Assembly (NCBI RefSeq): GCF_022843985.1
Contig: NZ_JALHMP010000017.1
Location: 32,270-96,269, forward strand
From: Phreatobacter sp.
Lineage (GTDB): Bacteria > Pseudomonadota > Alphaproteobacteria > Rhizobiales > Phreatobacteraceae
DNA: 64,000 nt
Direction: 5' to 3'
The notes under the pieces are model-generated. The model searched no databases and had not been told where the DNA came from. It saw only the letters and a list, made by a program, of their open reading frames with translations. Below, piece after piece: positions 40,049 through 50,053 of this stretch. The translations under genes and the position numbers were made by a program. The number at the start of each line of letters is the position of its first letter. Within the stretch, counting starts at the first letter, position 1.

Positions 40049-40791
40049 GTGACAAGGGCATCGCTCTCGCCGAGCGCCTGACCAAGACCGAGCGCGAGCA
40101 GCGCTGGGCCAACCAGAAACCGGTGGATGCGGCGACCCTCATCCTCATCGACCGGGCCGGCACCAAACCCAAGGTGCTGATGGGCAAGCGCCGCGACGAC
40201 CTCAAGTTCATGCCCGGCAAATTCGTCTTCCCCGGCGGCCGGCGCGATCCCAACGACCGGGCCATGCCGGTCTTCGGCACCCTGCACGACCTTGCCCAGG
40301 CCCGCCTGATGGCCCGCGTCCAGCGGCCCTCGATGTCGCGCGCCCGCTCGCTGGCCCTGACCGCCATCCGCGAGACCTTCGAAGAGACCGGCCTTCTGCT
40401 CGGAACCCGCGACGCCGGTGCACCGGACGGCGTGCCCAAGGGCTGGGAGGCCTTCGCCGACCATGGCGTCTTTCCGGACCTCGAATCTCTGCACTTCGTC
40501 GCCCGTGCCATCACCCCACCGCGGCGACCGAAGCGCTTCGACACACGGTTCTTCGCCTGCGACGCCGACCAGATCGCCCACAGGCTGGAAGGCGTCGTCG
40601 GGCCCCATGCCGAGCTGACCGAACTGAAATGGCTGACCCTCGACGAGGCCCTGCACGAGGACCTGCCGACCATCACCACCGTCGTGCTGGAGGAACTCGG
40701 CGACCGGATCGCCAAGGGCTTCTCGCAGTTCCTTCCGGTCCCCTTTTACTTCATGGTGCGCAAGGAATTCCGACGCGAGCTCATCGCCTGA
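40045..40791 (+). CDS. NUDIX hydrolase
   Basis: A 248-residue NUDIX protein starting at GTG 40045, overlapping the DUF983 stop (GTGA). The NUDIX box is split: FPGGRRDPNDRAMP near residue 62, and REISD-type helix ALTAIRETFEETGLLLG near residue 108, the insert being typical of the NUDT19/CoA-diphosphatase-like group. Substrate unknown; likely a nucleoside diphosphate derivative. Confidence 0.88.
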   Translation: MSDKGIALAERLTKTEREQRWANQKPVDAATLILIDRAGTKPKVLMGKRRDDLKFMPGKFVFPGGRRDPNDRAMPVFGTLHDLAQARLMARVQRPSMSRARSLALTAIRETFEETGLLLGTRDAGAPDGVPKGWEAFADHGVFPDLESLHFVARAITPPRRPKRFDTRFFACDADQIAHRLEGVVGPHAELTELKWLTLDEALHEDLPTITTVVLEELGDRIAKGFSQFLPVPFYFMVRKEFRRELIA

Positions 40792-40873
40792 TCATCGCGA
40801 AGTCGTGATTTGAGGCAACGCAAGGCCCCTGATCAGAAGTGATCCAGGGAATGGCTGCGGCGACCTGCCGCAG

Positions 40874-41821
40874 ATGGGGTCTGACATGGTCAAGCCGTGG
40901 CTGCTGCGCTTCCACCGTTGGCTCACGCTCGTCTTCGCGGTGCCGCTCGCCGTGATCATCCTCACCGGGCTGATCCTGTCCGTCGAACCGGCCGCGCAGA
41001 TCGGCGCCGCCCCGCCCGGCACGCTGTCCGCCGACCGGATGGTCGACCTGCTCGCCCGCCACGATCCCGAGGGCTAGGCGCGCTCCCTCACCTTCCGCGC
41101 CTATGAGGGGCGGCTGTCGATCGGCGGCGTGCGTTCCGACGACATCATCGACGTCGACGTCAGCAGCGGTGCCGAACTCACCGAGGACGGCGCGCTCTCC
41201 AATCTCTTCTATTATTCCCGCGTCCTGCACGAGACGCTGATGCTCGACCTCGGCTGGCTCGTCCATGTCTCGACCATGGCGATGATCCTGCTCATGGCGC
41301 TCGGCATCGCCATGGGCTGGCCGCGCTTCGCCAACTCGGTCTCGGGCTGGCACAAGGGGGTCGCCTGGGGCCTCCTGCCGCTGCTCGTCCTCAGCCCGCT
41401 CACCGGGCTCTTCCTCGCCTGGGGCATCAGCTTTACCGGCACGCCCCCGGCCACGCCCGCCGCAGCTCCGATGACCATGGTCGAGGCGGTCCGCCAGGTC
41501 GGCGCCGCCCACGACCTGACAGGCCTTGTCTGGATCCGTGGCCGGGCCGGCCGGCTCCTCGCCCGGGTTGTCGACGGCGGCGAATACCGCGTCTTCGCGG
41601 TGACGCGCGAGGGTCTCGTGCCGGGCCCGCGCAACTGGGTCCGTCTGCTGCACGAAGGCAATTTCGCCGGCATGTGGTCGGCGCTGATGAATGTCGTCAT
41701 CTCCACCGCGTTCGTGGCGCTGATGGCGACCGACCTGGTCATCTGGGCCCGCCGCCGCTTCCGCAAGCGCCGGCCGCGGTCGTTCAGGGCAAGCGCGGCT
41801 CCGGTCGGCACGCCGGCCTGA
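40874..41821 (+). pseudogene. PepSY-domain membrane protein interrupted by in-frame TAG
   Basis: Two same-frame segments, 40874-41074 and 41078-41821, are separated by a single TAG at 41075-41077. The first encodes a PepSY-type N-terminus (PWLLRFHRWLTLVFAVPLAV); the second continues without a shift (SLTFRAYEGRLSIGGV) through two membrane regions (STMAMILLMALGIAMGW and GLLPLLVLSPLTGLFLAWG) to a basic tail. Without the stop the product would be 315 residues, normal for PepSY-associated TM proteins often linked to iron uptake. It may be a true pseudogene, a sequencing error, or read through; reading frame is otherwise intact. Confidence 0.85.
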
Positions 41822-41876
41822 TCCCGCCAATCGGCGCTTGTCATCGAGGCGTCTTGCCTTCATGGGAGGCGGCCTG

Positions 41877-43052
41877 ATGACCGCTGCGCCCGCCCCTGAT
41901 CTCTTCACGCGTCAGACCCTCGTCTCCCTCGGCGCGGCGATCGCCTGCATCGCCAGCGTCGGCATCGGCCTGTCGCTGTCCATTCCGCTGCTGTCCTTCG
42001 CGCTTGATGCCAAGGGCGCCTCCCGCACGCTGATCGGGCTGAACACGGCCATGGCCGGCGTCGCCACCATCGTCTGCGCCCCCTTCATCTCCGGTTGGGC
42101 CCGGCGCTTCGGCGTCCATACGCTGCTCGTCGGGGCGACGATCCTCGCCGGCGTCAGCCTTCTGGCCTTTCTCGTCGTCGAGCCGATCTGGGCCTGGTTT
42201 CCGCTGCGCTTCGTCTTCTCCCTCGCCCTCACCGTGCTCTTCGTCCTCTCCGAATACTGGATCAATGCGGCGGCGCCCGAACACCGGCGCGGCCTCGTGC
42301 TCGGCGTCTATGCCAGCGCCCTGTCGATCGGCTTCGCCGCGGGTCCCTATGTGCTGATCGTGCTCGGCGCCGCCGGTCCTGCCCCCTATTTCGCCGGAGC
42401 GGCCCTTCTCGTCCTCGCCATGCTGCCGGTCCTTTTGGCCCGCGCCATGATCCCGGTGATCGAGGACCAGCCCTCGTCCGGCTTCGTCACCTTCCTGTGG
42501 GCGGCCCCCGCCGCGACCCTCGCCGCCCTGGTCTTCGGCTCGGCAGAGACCGGCGCCTTCGCCCTCCTGCCCCTCTATGGCACGGCCATCGGCCTCGACG
42601 TTGCCGGGGCTGCCACGCTGGTCTCGCTGATGGCGCTCGGCAACCTCGCCTTCCAGATCCCCATCGGCCTGATCGCCGACCGCATCGACCGCCGCAAGGT
42701 GCTGCTCGCCTGCGGCATCGTCGGCGCCGCGGGCATGCTGATCGCCACCTTCGTGACGCTGCCGATCGGCTGGCTCCGCGTCCTGCTCTTCGTCTGGGGC
42801 GGCATCGTCGCGGCCCTCTACACGGTCGGCCTCGCCCATCTCGGCAGCCGTTTCCGCGGTGCCGACCTCGCCCAGGCCAATGCCGCCTTCGTGGTCATGT
42901 ATTCGGCGGGCCTGATGATCGGCCCGCCGCTCGCCGGCTTCGGTATGGACCTGTGGCCGCCGCACGGGCTGATGGCGACCTTCGCAGGCCTGTTCCTGAT
43001 CTATGTGGCCGTGGTGGTGGCCCGGATGGCCGGAGCCCGCCGGGGCGCCTGA
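41877..43052 (+). CDS. MFS transporter
   Basis: A 391-residue major facilitator protein with about twelve hydrophobic helices. The cytoplasmic loop 2-3 equivalent and the SEYWINAAAPEHRRGLVLGVY segment after helix 4 resemble the YcaD-like group. ATG 41877 is chosen because GGGAGGC lies 8 nt upstream. Substrate unknown. It ends 3 bp before the convergent glmS. Confidence 0.88.
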   Translation: MTAAPAPDLFTRQTLVSLGAAIACIASVGIGLSLSIPLLSFALDAKGASRTLIGLNTAMAGVATIVCAPFISGWARRFGVHTLLVGATILAGVSLLAFLVVEPIWAWFPLRFVFSLALTVLFVLSEYWINAAAPEHRRGLVLGVYASALSIGFAAGPYVLIVLGAAGPAPYFAGAALLVLAMLPVLLARAMIPVIEDQPSSGFVTFLWAAPAATLAALVFGSAETGAFALLPLYGTAIGLDVAGAATLVSLMALGNLAFQIPIGLIADRIDRRKVLLACGIVGAAGMLIATFVTLPIGWLRVLLFVWGGIVAALYTVGLAHLGSRFRGADLAQANAAFVVMYSAGLMIGPPLAGFGMDLWPPHGLMATFAGLFLIYVAVVVARMAGARRGA

Positions 43053-43055
43053 ACC

Positions 43056-44882
43056 TCACTCCACCGTCACGCTCTTGGCGAGGTTGCGCGGCTGGTCGAC
43101 ATCCGTGCCCATCTCCACCGCCGTGTGATAGGCGAGGAGCTGGATCGGCACCGAATAGACGATGGGCGCGATGGTCGCCGGCACGTCCGGCATGACGATG
43201 GTCGCCAGTGTCTCCACCTCGGCGTGTTCGGCGCCCTTCGCGTCGGTGACGAGGATGATCTGGCCGCCGCGGGCCGCCACCTCCTGCATGTTCGACACGG
43301 TCTTCTCGTAGACCTTGTCGAAGGGCGCGATGACGACGACCGGCATGTCCTCGTCGATCAGCGCGATCGGCCCGTGCTTGAGCTCGCCCGCCGCATAGCC
43401 CTCGGCGTGGATATAGGAGAGCTCCTTGAGCTTCAGCGCGCCCTCCATGGCGATGGGATAGGAGGTGCCGCGACCGAGATAGAGCACGTCGCGCACCTTC
43501 GACAGCAGCTTGGCGATGCCGGCGATATGGTCTTCCTGCCGCAGTGCCTCGTTCATGTAGCGCGGCGCCTCCATCATGGCGCGGACGAGCTTGTCCTCTT
43601 CCGTCGCATTGACGAAGCCGCGCGCCTTGCCGGCGGCGATCGCCAGCGAGGCGAGCACGGCGAGCTGGCAGGTGAAGGCCTTGGTCGAGGCGACGCCGAT
43701 CTCCGGCCCCGCCAGCGTCGGCATGACGATGTGGCTCTCCCGGGCAATGGTCGAGGTCGGCACATTGACGACGGCGAGCACGTGCTGACCGTTCTCCTTG
43801 GCGTAGCGGAGCGAGGCCAGCGTGTCGGCCGTCTCGCCCGACTGCGAGACGACGATCATCAGGCCACCCGGGACCATCGGCGTCTCGCGGTAGCGGAATT
43901 CCGAGGCGATATCGATGTCGACCTGGATGCGCGCGAAGCGCTCGAACCAGTACTTGGCCGTCAGGCCGGCGAGATAGGCCGTGCCGCAGGCGGCAATCGA
44001 GATGCGCGGCAGGGCGGCCCAGTCGAAGGGGAGATCCGCCGGCAGCCGCACCTTGCCGGCCGCCATGTCGAGATAGTGGGCGGTGGTACGGGCCACGACC
44101 TCGGGCTGCTCGTAGATCTCCTTGAGCATGAAATGCTTGTGGTTGCCCTTGTCGACCAGGAAGGCGGTCGCCGAGGAGCGGATCACCGGCCGCTGCACCA
44201 CCTGGCCGGCCTCGTCACGGATCTCCACCGAATTGCGGTCGAGGATGGCCCAGTCGCCCTCCTCAAGATAGGCCACCGCCGAGGTGAAGGGAGCGAGCGC
44301 GATGGCGTCGGAGCCGAGATACATCTCGCCGTCGCCGTAACCGACCGCCAGCGGCGAGCCCTTGCGGGCGCCGATCAGAAGGTTCTCGTTGCCCTCGAAG
44401 ACGAAGGCGAGCGCAAAGGCGCCGCGCAGCCGCGGCAGGGCGGCGCCGACCGCCTCGACGGCGCTGAGGCCTTCCTTCATGCCCTGGCCGACCAGATGGG
44501 CCACCGTCTCGGTGTCGGTCTGGGTGGAGAAGACGACGCCCTTGGCCTCAAGTTCATGCCGGAGCTCACGGAAATTCTCGATGATGCCGTTATGGACGAC
44601 GGCGACCCCCTCGGAGGCGTGCGGATGGGCATTGGTCTCGGTCGGCGCGCCATGGGTCGCCCAGCGCGTATGGCCGATGCCGATCGTCCCGGAGAGCGGC
44701 GACTTCGCCAGCACGGCTTCGAGGTTCTTCAGCTTGCCCTCGGCGCGGCGGCGGGTGAGCACCCCGCCCTCCAGCGTCGCCACGCCGGCTGAATCGTATC
44801 CGCGGTATTCGAGACGCTTGAGGCTGTCGACGAGCTGGCCCGCCACGGGCTCCTTGCCGAGAATGCCGATGATCCCGCACAT
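43056..44882 (-). CDS. glmS: Glutamine-fructose-6-phosphate aminotransferase
   Basis: A 608-residue enzyme making glucosamine 6-phosphate for cell-wall and LPS synthesis. The glutaminase nucleophile is Cys2 in MCGIIGILG; the isomerase half has two SIS domains (VSQSGETADTLASLRYAKE, YLGRGTSYPIAMEGALKLKE) and ends in the conserved DQPRNLAKSVTVE. It is downstream of glmU on the same strand. No glmS ribozyme is expected or seen. Confidence 0.97.
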   Translation of the reverse strand: MCGIIGILGKEPVAGQLVDSLKRLEYRGYDSAGVATLEGGVLTRRRAEGKLKNLEAVLAKSPLSGTIGIGHTRWATHGAPTETNAHPHASEGVAVVHNGIIENFRELRHELEAKGVVFSTQTDTETVAHLVGQGMKEGLSAVEAVGAALPRLRGAFALAFVFEGNENLLIGARKGSPLAVGYGDGEMYLGSDAIALAPFTSAVAYLEEGDWAILDRNSVEIRDEAGQVVQRPVIRSSATAFLVDKGNHKHFMLKEIYEQPEVVARTTAHYLDMAAGKVRLPADLPFDWAALPRISIAACGTAYLAGLTAKYWFERFARIQVDIDIASEFRYRETPMVPGGLMIVVSQSGETADTLASLRYAKENGQHVLAVVNVPTSTIARESHIVMPTLAGPEIGVASTKAFTCQLAVLASLAIAAGKARGFVNATEEDKLVRAMMEAPRYMNEALRQEDHIAGIAKLLSKVRDVLYLGRGTSYPIAMEGALKLKELSYIHAEGYAAGELKHGPIALIDEDMPVVVIAPFDKVYEKTVSNMQEVAARGGQIILVTDAKGAEHAEVETLATIVMPDVPATIAPIVYSVPIQLLAYHTAVEMGTDVDQPRNLAKSVTVE

Positions 44883-45100
44883 GCGTGTCGTTCTCCACGT
44901 CCCGCCACCGCGCTTCGCCGCACGATGTCCGAATCCGCCGCTTATACGCCGGCAGAAACCAAGGCGGGTTTAACGGCGGGCCCCCGCAGTCGCGAATGAA
45001 TTGCTGTGACGATGTGAGACAGGGAGAGCCTGCATCGTGGAAGGGCGGCCGTCGCGGTGCGCCGGCACGCGTGCCGTCTGCCGCGCGCGCGGACCTGGCC

Positions 45101-46477
45101 TCACCCCTTCCCCTGCTCCCGCGCCTTGCGCGCCGCGCGCCTCGCCTTGTTGGCGCGGATCATCTCGGCGCCTCGGCCGGGCAGGCCGGCCTGCTTGGCC
45201 CGGCCGAACACCAGCGCCCCGTCCCTGGCATCGAGCGTGATGGTCGAGCCCGCGGCGATCAGCACCTCGTCGCCGATGGCGAGCGGCGCCACCAGCGTTG
45301 AGTTCGAGCCGACGAAGACGTCGCGTCCGATGATGGTCGGATGCTTGTCGGCACCGTCGAAATTGCAGGTGATCGTGCCGGCCCCGATATTGGTGCCTTC
45401 GCCGATGGTGGCATCGCCGAGGTAGGCAAGATGGTTCGCCTCGGCCTTCGCCGCGATGGTGGTGCGGTTCACCTCGACGAAATTGCCGATATGGACCTTG
45501 GCACCGATACGGCTCTTCGGCCGGATGCGCGCGAAGGGGCCGAGGATGGCGCCCTGGTCCACCACGCAGCCCGCCAGATGCGAATAGGCCCGGATCGTCA
45601 CATCGTCGGCGATGGTGACACCCGGTCCGAAGACCACATGCGGCTCCAGCGTGACATCCCGGCCGAGCACCGTGTCGAAGGCGAGGAACACCGTCTCGGG
45701 AGCCACCATGGTCACGCCGCCGCGCATCGCCGTCTCGCGCAGGCGCCCTTGAGCGATGGCCTCGACCTCGGCGAGCTGGACGCGGTCGTTGACCCCCCTC
45801 ACCTCGGCCTCCGGCGCCAGCACGACGGCAGTGGCGAGGCCATCGGCACGCGCGAGCGCCACGGCATCGGTCAGATAGTACTCGCCCTTCGCATTGGCCT
45901 TGCCGATGCGCTTCAGGAGGGCCAGCGCCGTGCCGCCGGCGAGCGCCATCAGCCCCCCATTGCAGAGCGTAATGGCGCGCTGGGCCTCGCTCGCCTCTTT
46001 CTCCTCGACGATGGCGGCAAGGGACCCGCCCTCCATCACGAGCCGGCCATAGCCGAGGGGATCGGCCGCCTCGAAGCCGAGCACCGCCACCGCCGCGCCC
46101 GACGCGAGCGCCGCGCGCAGCAGCCCGAAGGTCTGCGGCGTCACCAGCGGCGTATCGCCGAAGGCGACGATGACATCGTCGAAGCCGCGGGCGATGTCGG
46201 CCTCGGCATGCAGCACCGCATGGGCGGTGCCGAGCCGCTCGGTCTGGACATGGATCGTCGCGTCCGCCTTGACCCGCCGTGCCTCGGCCGCAACGTCGTC
46301 GCGGTCAGGCCCTACCACCACCGCCGCCGCCGTGCCGCCGGCCGCCGCCACGGCGCGGAGCACGTGGCCGACCATCGACAGGCCCGCGACCTCGTGCAGG
46401 ACTTTCGGCTTCGCGGACCTCATCCGCGTCCCCTCGCCGGCGGCGAGCACGATGGAGAGGCAGGTGCGCTCGGTCAT
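45101..46477 (-). CDS. glmU: Bifunctional N-acetylglucosamine-1-P uridyltransferase/glucosamine-1-P acetyltransferase
   Basis: A 458-residue enzyme completing UDP-GlcNAc synthesis. The N-terminal uridyltransferase carries LAAGEGTRMRSAKPKVLH and QTERLGTAHA; the C-terminal half is a left-handed beta-helix acetyltransferase of hexapeptide repeats (for example IGEGTNIGAGTITCNFDG). The junction to glmS is 218 bp of untranslated DNA. Confidence 0.96.
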   Translation of the reverse strand: MTERTCLSIVLAAGEGTRMRSAKPKVLHEVAGLSMVGHVLRAVAAAGGTAAAVVVGPDRDDVAAEARRVKADATIHVQTERLGTAHAVLHAEADIARGFDDVIVAFGDTPLVTPQTFGLLRAALASGAAVAVLGFEAADPLGYGRLVMEGGSLAAIVEEKEASEAQRAITLCNGGLMALAGGTALALLKRIGKANAKGEYYLTDAVALARADGLATAVVLAPEAEVRGVNDRVQLAEVEAIAQGRLRETAMRGGVTMVAPETVFLAFDTVLGRDVTLEPHVVFGPGVTIADDVTIRAYSHLAGCVVDQGAILGPFARIRPKSRIGAKVHIGNFVEVNRTTIAAKAEANHLAYLGDATIGEGTNIGAGTITCNFDGADKHPTIIGRDVFVGSNSTLVAPLAIGDEVLIAAGSTITLDARDGALVFGRAKQAGLPGRGAEMIRANKARRAARKAREQGKG

Positions 46478-46550
46478 GGGTGAAGTCCGATTCGGGCTAT
46501 CCGCGGCAGTCTAGGGCTTTTGCGACCGGCATGAAGCCCATGCGGGCCGA

Positions 46551-47396
46551 TCACCCCAGGCCCTTCGCCAGCCGGTCGAAGGCGACGAGTGTCGCGAGAA
46601 GCCCCTCCATCTGCTTCAGCGGCACCATGTTGGGGCCGTCGGAGGGCGCCTTGTCCGGGTCCGGATGGGTCTCGATAAAGACGCCGGCGACGCCGACAGC
46701 CACCGCAGCGCGCGCCAGCACCGGCACGAATTCGCGCTGGCCACCGGAAGACGAACCCTTGCCGCCGGGCTGCTGGACCGAATGGGTGGCGTCGAAGATG
46801 ACCGGGGCGCCCGTCGTCTCGGCCATGATCGGCAAGGCCCGCATGTCGGAGACGAGCGTGTTGTAGCCGAAGGACACGCCACGCTCGGTCACCATGACGC
46901 CGGAATTGCCGGCTTCGCGGATCTTTGCGGCCACATTGGCCATGTCCCAGGGGGCGAGGAACTGGCCCTTCTTGACGTTGACGACGCGGCCGGTCTCGGC
47001 TGCCGCCACCAGAAGATCGGTCTGCCGGCACAGGAAGGCGGGGATCTGCAGGATGTCGACCACCTCCGCCACCGGCGCGCACTGGTCGATCTCGTGGATG
47101 TCGGTGAGGACCGGCAGGCCGAGCCGCTCCTTGACCTCGGCGAAGATCGGCAGCGCCGCCGACAGACCGATGCCGCGCGAGGACTTGCCGGAGGTACGGT
47201 TCGCCTTGTCGAAGGAGGACTTGTAGACGAGGCCGATGCCGATCCGCGCCGTGATCTCCTTGAGGGCCGAAGCCACCTCCAGGGCGTGATCACGGCTTTC
47301 CATGGCGCAGGGGCCGGCGATGAGAGTCAGCGGCAGGCGGTTGCCGAAGCGCACGCCGCCGACATCGACGGTCGCCTGTTCGAGAGCTGCAATCAC
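46551..47396 (-). CDS. kdsA: 3-deoxy-8-phosphooctulonate synthase
   Basis: A 281-residue KDO-8-phosphate synthase for the LPS inner core. Motifs [41 protein letters not shown] and [12 protein letters not shown] are intact. It lies between the DUF1190/DUF350 cassette and glmU. In many Hyphomicrobiales it directly follows pyrG; here a four-gene cassette separates them. Confidence 0.96.
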   Translation of the reverse strand: MIAALEQATVDVGGVRFGNRLPLTLIAGPCAMESRDHALEVASALKEITARIGIGLVYKSSFDKANRTSGKSSRGIGLSAALPIFAEVKERLGLPVLTDIHEIDQCAPVAEVVDILQIPAFLCRQTDLLVAAAETGRVVNVKKGQFLAPWDMANVAAKIREAGNSGVMVTERGVSFGYNTLVSDMRALPIMAETTGAPVIFDATHSVQQPGGKGSSSGGQREFVPVLARAAVAVGVAGVFIETHPDPDKAPSDGPNMVPLKQMEGLLATLVAFDRLAKGLG

Positions 47397-47436
47397 GACT
47401 GTGTCCCTTCTCGCGCCGCATCGGCGAGGCTGGTCT

Positions 47437-47468
47437 GCCCGGGCGGGTTCTCGCAGACCCGCCCGGGC
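47437..47468. repeat. Perfect 12-bp GC-rich inverted repeat (hairpin)
   Basis: GCCCGGGCGGGT and its exact complement flank an 8-nt loop in the 107-bp gap between the glutathionylspermidine-synthase-like gene and kdsA. There is no T-run on either side, so it is not a classic Rho-independent terminator; it may stabilise an mRNA end or pause polymerase. Confidence 0.85.
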
Positions 47469-47503
47469 CGATCAACCCGAGATGGGATGACCGCCGCTCC
47501 TCG

Positions 47504-48664
47504 TCAATCGACGATGGCGTGCGGGATGAAGCAGGAGGTATTGCCGGTGACGAGGCCGGCATCCTCGCGGATGCCGATTCCGGCCGGGTCCTGGTCGATG
47601 ATCCACGAACCGATCACCGGCCGCATGCCGTCGAAAACCACATCCGGCGCCAGCGCCTGGATGATCCGCGGCAGGGTGTCGTAGGGGCCCTCGGGCGCCA
47701 CCACCGTCACGCCGTCCCGGCGGATCTCCACATTGGCGCCCTCGCGCGAGAAGATCGGCTTGGCGACATGGTCGCGGCCGATGGCGGAGGCTGCCGGATC
47801 GCCCTCGTAATAGCTCTCGAGCAGGTTCGGATGGCCGGGCGACATCTTCCACAGCTCGGGCAGGATCGCCTTGGTGGACAGCAGCATCTTCCACGGCGGT
47901 TCGATCCACACCGTTGGCGAGCCGGGCATGGCCGCCCCGAACTCCTCGTGGATCAGCCATTCCCACGGATAGAGCTTGAACAGCGTCTTGATCTCGCGGT
48001 TGTCCTCGTCGACGAAGCGCCCCATGCGGTCGAGGCCGATCGAGGCAATGTCGAGGAGCACGACCTGGTGACCGGCCCCGCCGGCGCATTCGGCCATGTA
48101 CTCGACGTTCTTGCGGTCCTCTAGCTCCTCGGAAAAGGCCGTCATGTGCAGCAGATCGGCCGTCGGCCAGGCCGAAAACCGCGCGATCAGCTTGTCATGC
48201 AGGCTGTTGAACTGGTCGGCGCCCTGCGGCAGCACGCCTGCCTTGATCCGGTCCTCAAGCCAGTACCACTGGAAGACCGAGGCCTCGTAGAGCGAGGTCG
48301 GCGTGTCGGCGTTGAATTCCAGCAGCTTGGGCGGGCTCTTGCCGTCATAGACGAGATCGAAGCGGCCATAGAGGCTCGGATCGTGACGGTCCCAGCTCTG
48401 TGCGATCCAGTCCCAGTAGGTCGAGGGGATGTTGAGGCGCTTGAGATATTCCTCATCGCGCACGGCGCGGCCGGCCCATTCACCGCAGAGCGCCACGAGC
48501 TCGCTGGTGCCCGCCTCGATATCGTCCTCGATCTGGCGCAGCGTGAACCGGTAATGGGCCCGCTCGTCCCAGTAGCGCTCCCCGCCCGGCATGGCATAGG
48601 CGAAGCCATATTCGTCGGCGAGCGCCTGCCAGTTGGGCCGCTCGGCGATGGCGATCCGCTGCAT
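47504..48664 (-). CDS. Glutathionylspermidine synthase family protein (YgiC/YjfC-like)
   Basis: A 386-residue member of the pre-ATP-grasp glutathionylspermidine synthase-like family. Segments LLEFNADTPTSLYEAS, YPWEWLIHEEFG, WIEPPWKMLLSTKAILPELW, PNLLESYYE and KPIFSREGANVEI match the E. coli YgiC/YjfC pattern. Those proteins lack the amidase half of GspS and their substrate is not established. It follows a DUF1190 gene by 1 bp, as ygiC follows ygiB in E. coli. Confidence 0.9.
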   Translation of the reverse strand: MQRIAIAERPNWQALADEYGFAYAMPGGERYWDERAHYRFTLRQIEDDIEAGTSELVALCGEWAGRAVRDEEYLKRLNIPSTYWDWIAQSWDRHDPSLYGRFDLVYDGKSPPKLLEFNADTPTSLYEASVFQWYWLEDRIKAGVLPQGADQFNSLHDKLIARFSAWPTADLLHMTAFSEELEDRKNVEYMAECAGGAGHQVVLLDIASIGLDRMGRFVDEDNREIKTLFKLYPWEWLIHEEFGAAMPGSPTVWIEPPWKMLLSTKAILPELWKMSPGHPNLLESYYEGDPAASAIGRDHVAKPIFSREGANVEIRRDGVTVVAPEGPYDTLPRIIQALAPDVVFDGMRPVIGSWIIDQDPAGIGIREDAGLVTGNTSCFIPHAIVD

Positions 48665-48665
48665 G

Positions 48666-49235
48666 TCATCCCCCCCTGGATGAGCTGGAGAAGCTTCGGG
48701 CCGTCGAACCGAAGCCCGAACGGCTGACGCCCTGGCTCTGGCTTGAGGCTGTACCGGACGAACTGCGCCCTGAAGACCAGCCGCCGCCCCAGAACACCGA
48801 ACGGGTGGAACTCGACGACCGGCAGGTGTTGCGGGGTGTGAAAGGCTGGCCGAGCGCCGTGAGATAGGCCGATCCCGCCCCGGCGGTCAGGGTCTCCACG
48901 GACCAGGGTCCGGACGATCCCCTGCGGCTCAGGCCGACGGCCCGAGCACCCCCTGCGAAAGCCGCCGCGCATTGCGGTCCCGATTGAATCGCCTCGCACT
49001 GGGCCACGGATGTCGCCACCTGGCTCGCCGTGCAGTCGGGGCGGGTGCCGCCGAGACCGAAACCGTTGGTGGCCGTGATGGCACCGATGCCGAGCAGGGC
49101 CGCTGCGCCGATGCCGACGGGACCGAGCAGCACCGAGCGCTTCTGCGCCGGGGCCGCAGCAGCCTCCACCCTCACCTGCGGCTTGGGGAGATTGCGCCTC
49201 TGCCGCTTGCCGAAGGGAGGCTTGGGATCCGCCAT
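48666..49235 (-). CDS. DUF1190 (YgiB/YjfM-like) family protein
   Basis: A 189-residue protein with a basic N-terminus (KRQRRNLPKPQVRVE), one hydrophobic segment (LLGPVGIGAAALLGIGAI), paired cysteine motifs (DCTASQVATSVAQCEAI, PQCAAAF), and a Ser/Gly-rich C-terminus (SRSGFGSTARSFSSSSRGG) like YgiB. It is probably membrane-anchored with the Ser-rich part outside. It sits 1 bp before the ATP-grasp gene and 10 bp after the DUF350 gene. Function of the family is unknown. The start has GAGGATCTC just upstream. Confidence 0.78.
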   Translation of the reverse strand: MADPKPPFGKRQRRNLPKPQVRVEAAAAPAQKRSVLLGPVGIGAAALLGIGAITATNGFGLGGTRPDCTASQVATSVAQCEAIQSGPQCAAAFAGGARAVGLSRRGSSGPWSVETLTAGAGSAYLTALGQPFTPRNTCRSSSSTRSVFWGGGWSSGRSSSGTASSQSQGVSRSGFGSTARSFSSSSRGG

Positions 49236-49245
49236 GAGATCCTCC

Positions 49246-49653
49246 TCACGTCGTCATCGAGGCGGCGGCGAGCTGGCCGCCGGTGATCGAGACCGCACCC
49301 AACCAGATCCCGGCAGAGATCTCCTGCCGCTCGATGCGCCCGCTGAGGTCGTCGATGATGAGCCGCGCGAGGTAATAGATGGCGATCTGCACGATCAGCG
49401 AGACCGTGGCCCAGAGCGTGTTGTCGAGGATCGAGACGGAAAACTCGACCGAGGCCGCCAGCGGCAGGGAAAAACCGATCAGACTGCCGGCAAGCGCGAT
49501 CGCCGCCGCGGTATTGCCCTGCCGGATCAGCGCGAACTCGTTGTGCTGGGTGATCTTCGTGTAGATGGCCCCGAAAATGACCAGGAACAGGATGGCGAGC
49601 ACATAATGCGCCAAGAAGGCCGGAAACCCCGACAGATATTCAGCAATGACCAC
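49246..49653 (-). CDS. DUF350 family membrane protein (YjfL-like)
   Basis: A 135-residue protein with about four hydrophobic helices (AHYVLAILFLVIFGAIY, AIALAGSLIGFSLPLAA, LWATVSLIVQIAIYYLA, and a C-terminal segment) and the conserved NEFALIRQGNTAAAIALAG of DUF350. In E. coli yjfL lies beside yjfM and yjfC. It is in the same order and strand with DUF1190 and YgiC-like genes here. Confidence 0.9.
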   Translation of the reverse strand: MVIAEYLSGFPAFLAHYVLAILFLVIFGAIYTKITQHNEFALIRQGNTAAAIALAGSLIGFSLPLAASVEFSVSILDNTLWATVSLIVQIAIYYLARLIIDDLSGRIERQEISAGIWLGAVSITGGQLAAASMTT

Positions 49654-49706
49654 GAGCCCCTCCCAGACCGATGCCGCCGCAGGCTACCCCCGGTCCGGGC
49701 CGCCCG

Positions 49707-50053
49707 CTAGCCTCGCCCGAAGACCGGCACCACCACCTCCGGTGGCCCCGGCCTGAGGCAGAAGCCGCTGGCGCGCGGCACGAATCCGGTGGCGCCGCTG
49801 GCGGGCTGGCAGGAAAGGTAGCGGTCCTCGCATTGCTGCCGCATGTCGAAGACGGGGCCGTTCTGTAACAGACGCCGATCGGCCTCGCCCATGAGCGCCG
49901 CGCAGCGGGCCGCGTCGATGCCACCGGCGGTGCAGGCCGCGACGGAGCGGAAGACGGGAGCGCCCGCACAGTCGCCGCCGGTGGCGATGACATAGGCGAC
50001 GATGGCGCCGGCCGTCAGGATCAGGGCCGAGCCGACGACCGCGACAGGTTTCA

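Noticed and set aside
44883..45100. Possible glmS ribozyme or other riboswitch upstream of glmS
   Set aside because: The 218-bp glmU-glmS gap shows no recognisable ribozyme pairing, and the glmS ribozyme is a Gram-positive feature.
44885..45301. Possible gene of 138 codons on the plus strand beside glmU
   Set aside because: Its second half lies opposite the glmU C-terminus and the product is Arg/Pro/Ala-rich low complexity, with no ribosome site.
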